Origin: Anaerolineales bacterium | Lineage (GTDB): Bacteria; Chloroflexota; Anaerolineae; 4572-78; J111 | DNA: 6,988 nucleotides | Assembly (NCBI GenBank): GCA_012032575.1 | Contig: JAAUSP010000412.1 | Span: 1 to 6,988, forward strand | Direction of reading: 5' to 3' | Shown: piece after piece, positions 5,479 to 6,988 of the stretch | Layout of the letters: the number at the start of each line of letters is the position of its first letter | Position numbering within the stretch: position 1 is the stretch's first letter | Program-made: the position numbers and the translations under genes | The notes under the pieces: model-generated | What the model saw: the letters and a program-made list of their open reading frames with translations, nothing else | What the model was told of the DNA's origin: nothing | Database searches by the model: none

Positions 5479-6435
5479 CAGATTGTCATTACCGGCGGGG
5501 CCGGTTTTTTGGGCCAACAGTTGGCCCGGAGGTTGCTGACCCAAGATCAGATCATGGGCCAGCCCATCCAAAAGCTGCTTGTTTTTGATACCAGCCCGGC
5601 TCAATTGGCGGCTGACCCGCGCCTGGAGCTTGTCCGGGGCGACATCACCGACCCGCAAACTATCGGCACTTTGGTGACGGATGAAACCGGGCTGATTTTT
5701 CACCTGGCGGCGGTGGTCAGCGGGGAGGCCGAGCAGAATTTTGAGCTGGGCATGCAGGTCAATCTGCTGGCTACGCTCAATTTGCTGGAGCGCTGCCGCC
5801 AGCTTGGCCACCGGCCCCGGCTGGTGTTTGCCAGCTCGGTGGCCGTTTTTGGTGGCGATTTGCCGCCGGTCATCGAGGATGGTACGGCCCTGAACCCGCA
5901 GTCATCCTACGGAACTCAGAAGGCGGTGGGGGAACTGCTGGTCAACGATTACAGCCGCAAAAATTTTATAGATGGCCGGTCCTTGCGCCTGCCGACGATT
6001 GTGGTCCGCCCCGGCAAACCGAATAAAGCCGCCTCTACTTTTGCCAGCTCGATCATCCGGGAACCACTTCAGGGCCAGACCGCCGTGTGCCCGGTGGCCC
6101 CGGCTACGCGGATGTGGATTCAATCGCCCCGGCGAGCCATCGCCAACCTGCTCCACGCTGCCGAACTACCGCCTGACGCCTGGGGTAACAGCCGGGTGGT
6201 CGCCTTGCCGGGGCTGTCGGTATCCATCCAAGAGATGGTGGACAGCTTGCAGGAAATCGCCGGAGAAGAGGTTGTCCGGCGCATCGTGTGGCAGCCCGAC
6301 CCCTTCATCGAGAAAATTGTCGGCGGCTGGGCGGTTCATTTTGCCCCGGAGCGGGCGCTGGCATTGGGCTTCGAGGCCGATCATTCGATGGGGGAGATTA
6401 TTCGGGCATTTATCGAGGACGAACTGCCGGGATGA
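5476..6435 (+). CDS. denD: D-erythronate dehydrogenase-like NAD-dependent extended SDR (DenD family)
   Basis: This 319-residue extended short-chain dehydrogenase closely resembles DenD, which oxidises D-erythronate to 2-oxo-tetronate with NAD+ in the cytoplasm. It shows TGGAGFLG (6-13), Asp38 at the end of the second strand (NAD preference), GDITD (55-59), HLAAVVSGEAE (76-86), the catalytic Ser120-Ser121 region SSVAVFGG, and Tyr145/Lys149 in SYGTQK. The stretches GELLVNDYSRKNFIDGRSLR, PTIVVRPGKPN, FASSIIREPLQG and CPVAPATRMWIQSPRRA are the ones I associate with DenD rather than with sugar-nucleotide epimerases. The start is TTG, set by a strong ribosome site. The frame is intact. Neighbours are a class II aldolase, a LivK-type binding protein and a second SDR, consistent with sugar-acid use, but typical erythronate partners (OtnK, OtnC, OtnI) are not in the window, so the true substrate may be a related hydroxy acid. 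Confidence 0.82.
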   Translation: MQIVITGGAGFLGQQLARRLLTQDQIMGQPIQKLLVFDTSPAQLAADPRLELVRGDITDPQTIGTLVTDETGLIFHLAAVVSGEAEQNFELGMQVNLLATLNLLERCRQLGHRPRLVFASSVAVFGGDLPPVIEDGTALNPQSSYGTQKAVGELLVNDYSRKNFIDGRSLRLPTIVVRPGKPNKAASTFASSIIREPLQGQTAVCPVAPATRMWIQSPRRAIANLLHAAELPPDAWGNSRVVALPGLSVSIQEMVDSLQEIAGEEVVRRIVWQPDPFIEKIVGGWAVHFAPERALALGFEADHSMGEIIRAFIEDELPG

Positions 6436-6511
6436 GGCGATGAGGCGTGAGGCGAAGAGGCGAGAATTTTTCTTCGCGTCCTCGTGTCCTCGCCTCTTCG
6501 CCTCATCGCGT
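6433..6511 (+). repeat. Inverted repeat hairpin with GAGGCGA tandem arms, starting at the denD stop
   Basis: TGAGGCGAAGAGGCGAG (6448-6464) pairs perfectly over 17 bases with CTCGCCTCTTCGCCTCA (6489-6505). The left arm is preceded by two more GATGAGGC-type units that begin at the denD TGA (6433-6435), and the right arm continues TCGCGTCAT, so the full element is longer and imperfect. The arms are again made of 7-9-base subrepeats. It ends just before the AAAGGAGG ribosome site of the next gene. Confidence 0.9.
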
Positions 6512-6527
6512 CATTAAAGGAGGCTGG

Positions 6528-6988
6528 ATGAAATTAAAAGGAAAAGTCGCAATTATTACCGGCGCTGGCTCCGGCATTGGCCGGGCGACGGCGCTGCTGT
6601 TTGCGCGGGAAGGGGCCAAAGTGGTGGTGGCGGACCTGATCGAGCGGGCGGGGGTGGAAACGGTGGGGGACATCAAGGCCGGCGGCGGCGAGGCCGTTTT
6701 TGTGCGGGTGGATGTCGCGCGGGCGGTGGAGGTTGAACGGATGGTGCGAGTGGCGGTCGAGACGTTTGGCCGGCTGGACATTCTGTTCAACAATGCCGGG
6801 CTGACCCTGCCAGCGATGGTCACAGAGACCACCGAGGAACTGTGGCAAAAAAGCCTGGATGTGAACCTGAAAGGGGTCATGCTGGGCTGCAAATACGCCA
6901 TCCCGGAAATGCAGAAGGTGGGCGGCGGCTCGATTATCAATACGGCCTCGATGCTGGGGCTGGTCGCCTCGCCCCGGCAGGCGCCCTA
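6528..6988 (+). CDS. Classical short-chain dehydrogenase/reductase, 3' end cut by window
   Basis: The first 153 codons of a classical SDR, still open at the window end. It starts MKLKGKVAIITGAGSGIGRA, with the coenzyme motif TGAGSGIG (11-18). Asp36 at the end of the second strand favours NAD(H), and Asp62-Val63 should contact adenine. NNAG is at 88-91, Asn113 lies in LDVNLKG and the catalytic-type Ser141 in INTASMLGLV. The sequence stops right at the expected YxxxK motif (SPRQAP then TA). The ATG at 6528 has a near-ideal AAAGGAGG at 6516-6523. SDRs of this kind oxidise alcohols or reduce ketones on many small molecules or CoA esters; the substrate cannot be told. Following denD, it could act on the same catabolic route. 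Confidence 0.92.
   Translation, partial: MKLKGKVAIITGAGSGIGRATALLFAREGAKVVVADLIERAGVETVGDIKAGGGEAVFVRVDVARAVEVERMVRVAVETFGRLDILFNNAGLTLPAMVTETTEELWQKSLDVNLKGVMLGCKYAIPEMQKVGGGSIINTASMLGLVASPRQAP

Noticed and set aside
1..6988. tRNA, rRNA, insertion sequence or integrase genes
   Set aside because: No cloverleaf, rRNA segment or transposase-like protein was seen on either strand.

Overview
The window is a same-direction (+ strand) run of metabolic genes with high G+C and tight spacing. It is probably from an environmental bacterium. A Chloroflexota-type genome (Anaerolineae/Caldilineae-like) is my best guess. The reasons are two F420-type luciferase-like oxidoreductases, a stand-alone B12-binding mutase subunit coupled to MeaB, a D-erythronate-dehydrogenase-like protein, and long hairpins built from short repeats between genes. 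This taxonomic call is inference, not proof.

Layout, left to right: 3' end of a luciferase-like (LLM) flavin/F420 oxidoreductase (1-396); an AhpD/carboxymuconolactone-decarboxylase-like protein with an in-frame TGA exactly at the second Cys of its CxxC motif (400-807); a second LLM oxidoreductase, paralogous to the first (933-1833, three frame breaks); a stand-alone cobalamin-binding acyl-CoA mutase small subunit (1921-2325), overlapping meaB, the mutase G-protein chaperone (2312-3331); an HpcH/HpaI class II aldolase (3410-4189, two frame breaks); a LivJ/LivK-fold ligand-binding protein without a visible signal peptide (4276-5364); a DenD-like D-erythronate dehydrogenase (5476-6435, TTG start); and the 5' part of a classical short-chain dehydrogenase (6528-6988, cut by the window end).

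The genes fit an organic-acid or CoA-ester catabolic cluster: a B12-dependent carbon-skeleton rearrangement (large subunit not in the window), a retro-aldol cleavage, two NAD-type dehydrogenations and flavin/F420 oxidoreductions. The substrate cannot be named from the sequence. All genes could be co-transcribed.

Two things stand out. First, the TGA in the AhpD-like gene keeps frame on both sides, replaces the second motif Cys, and is followed at SECIS-like distance by a GC-rich hairpin with a G-starting loop, so it may encode selenocysteine. Second, every junction that is not translationally coupled (six of six) holds a long imperfect or perfect inverted repeat whose arms are made of 7-9-base subrepeats; two of the six are clearly copies of one element. 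A caution applies throughout: six single-base frame breaks, mostly in G or C runs, lie in three genes, so sequencing or assembly error must be excluded before reading biology into any broken frame or the TGA.
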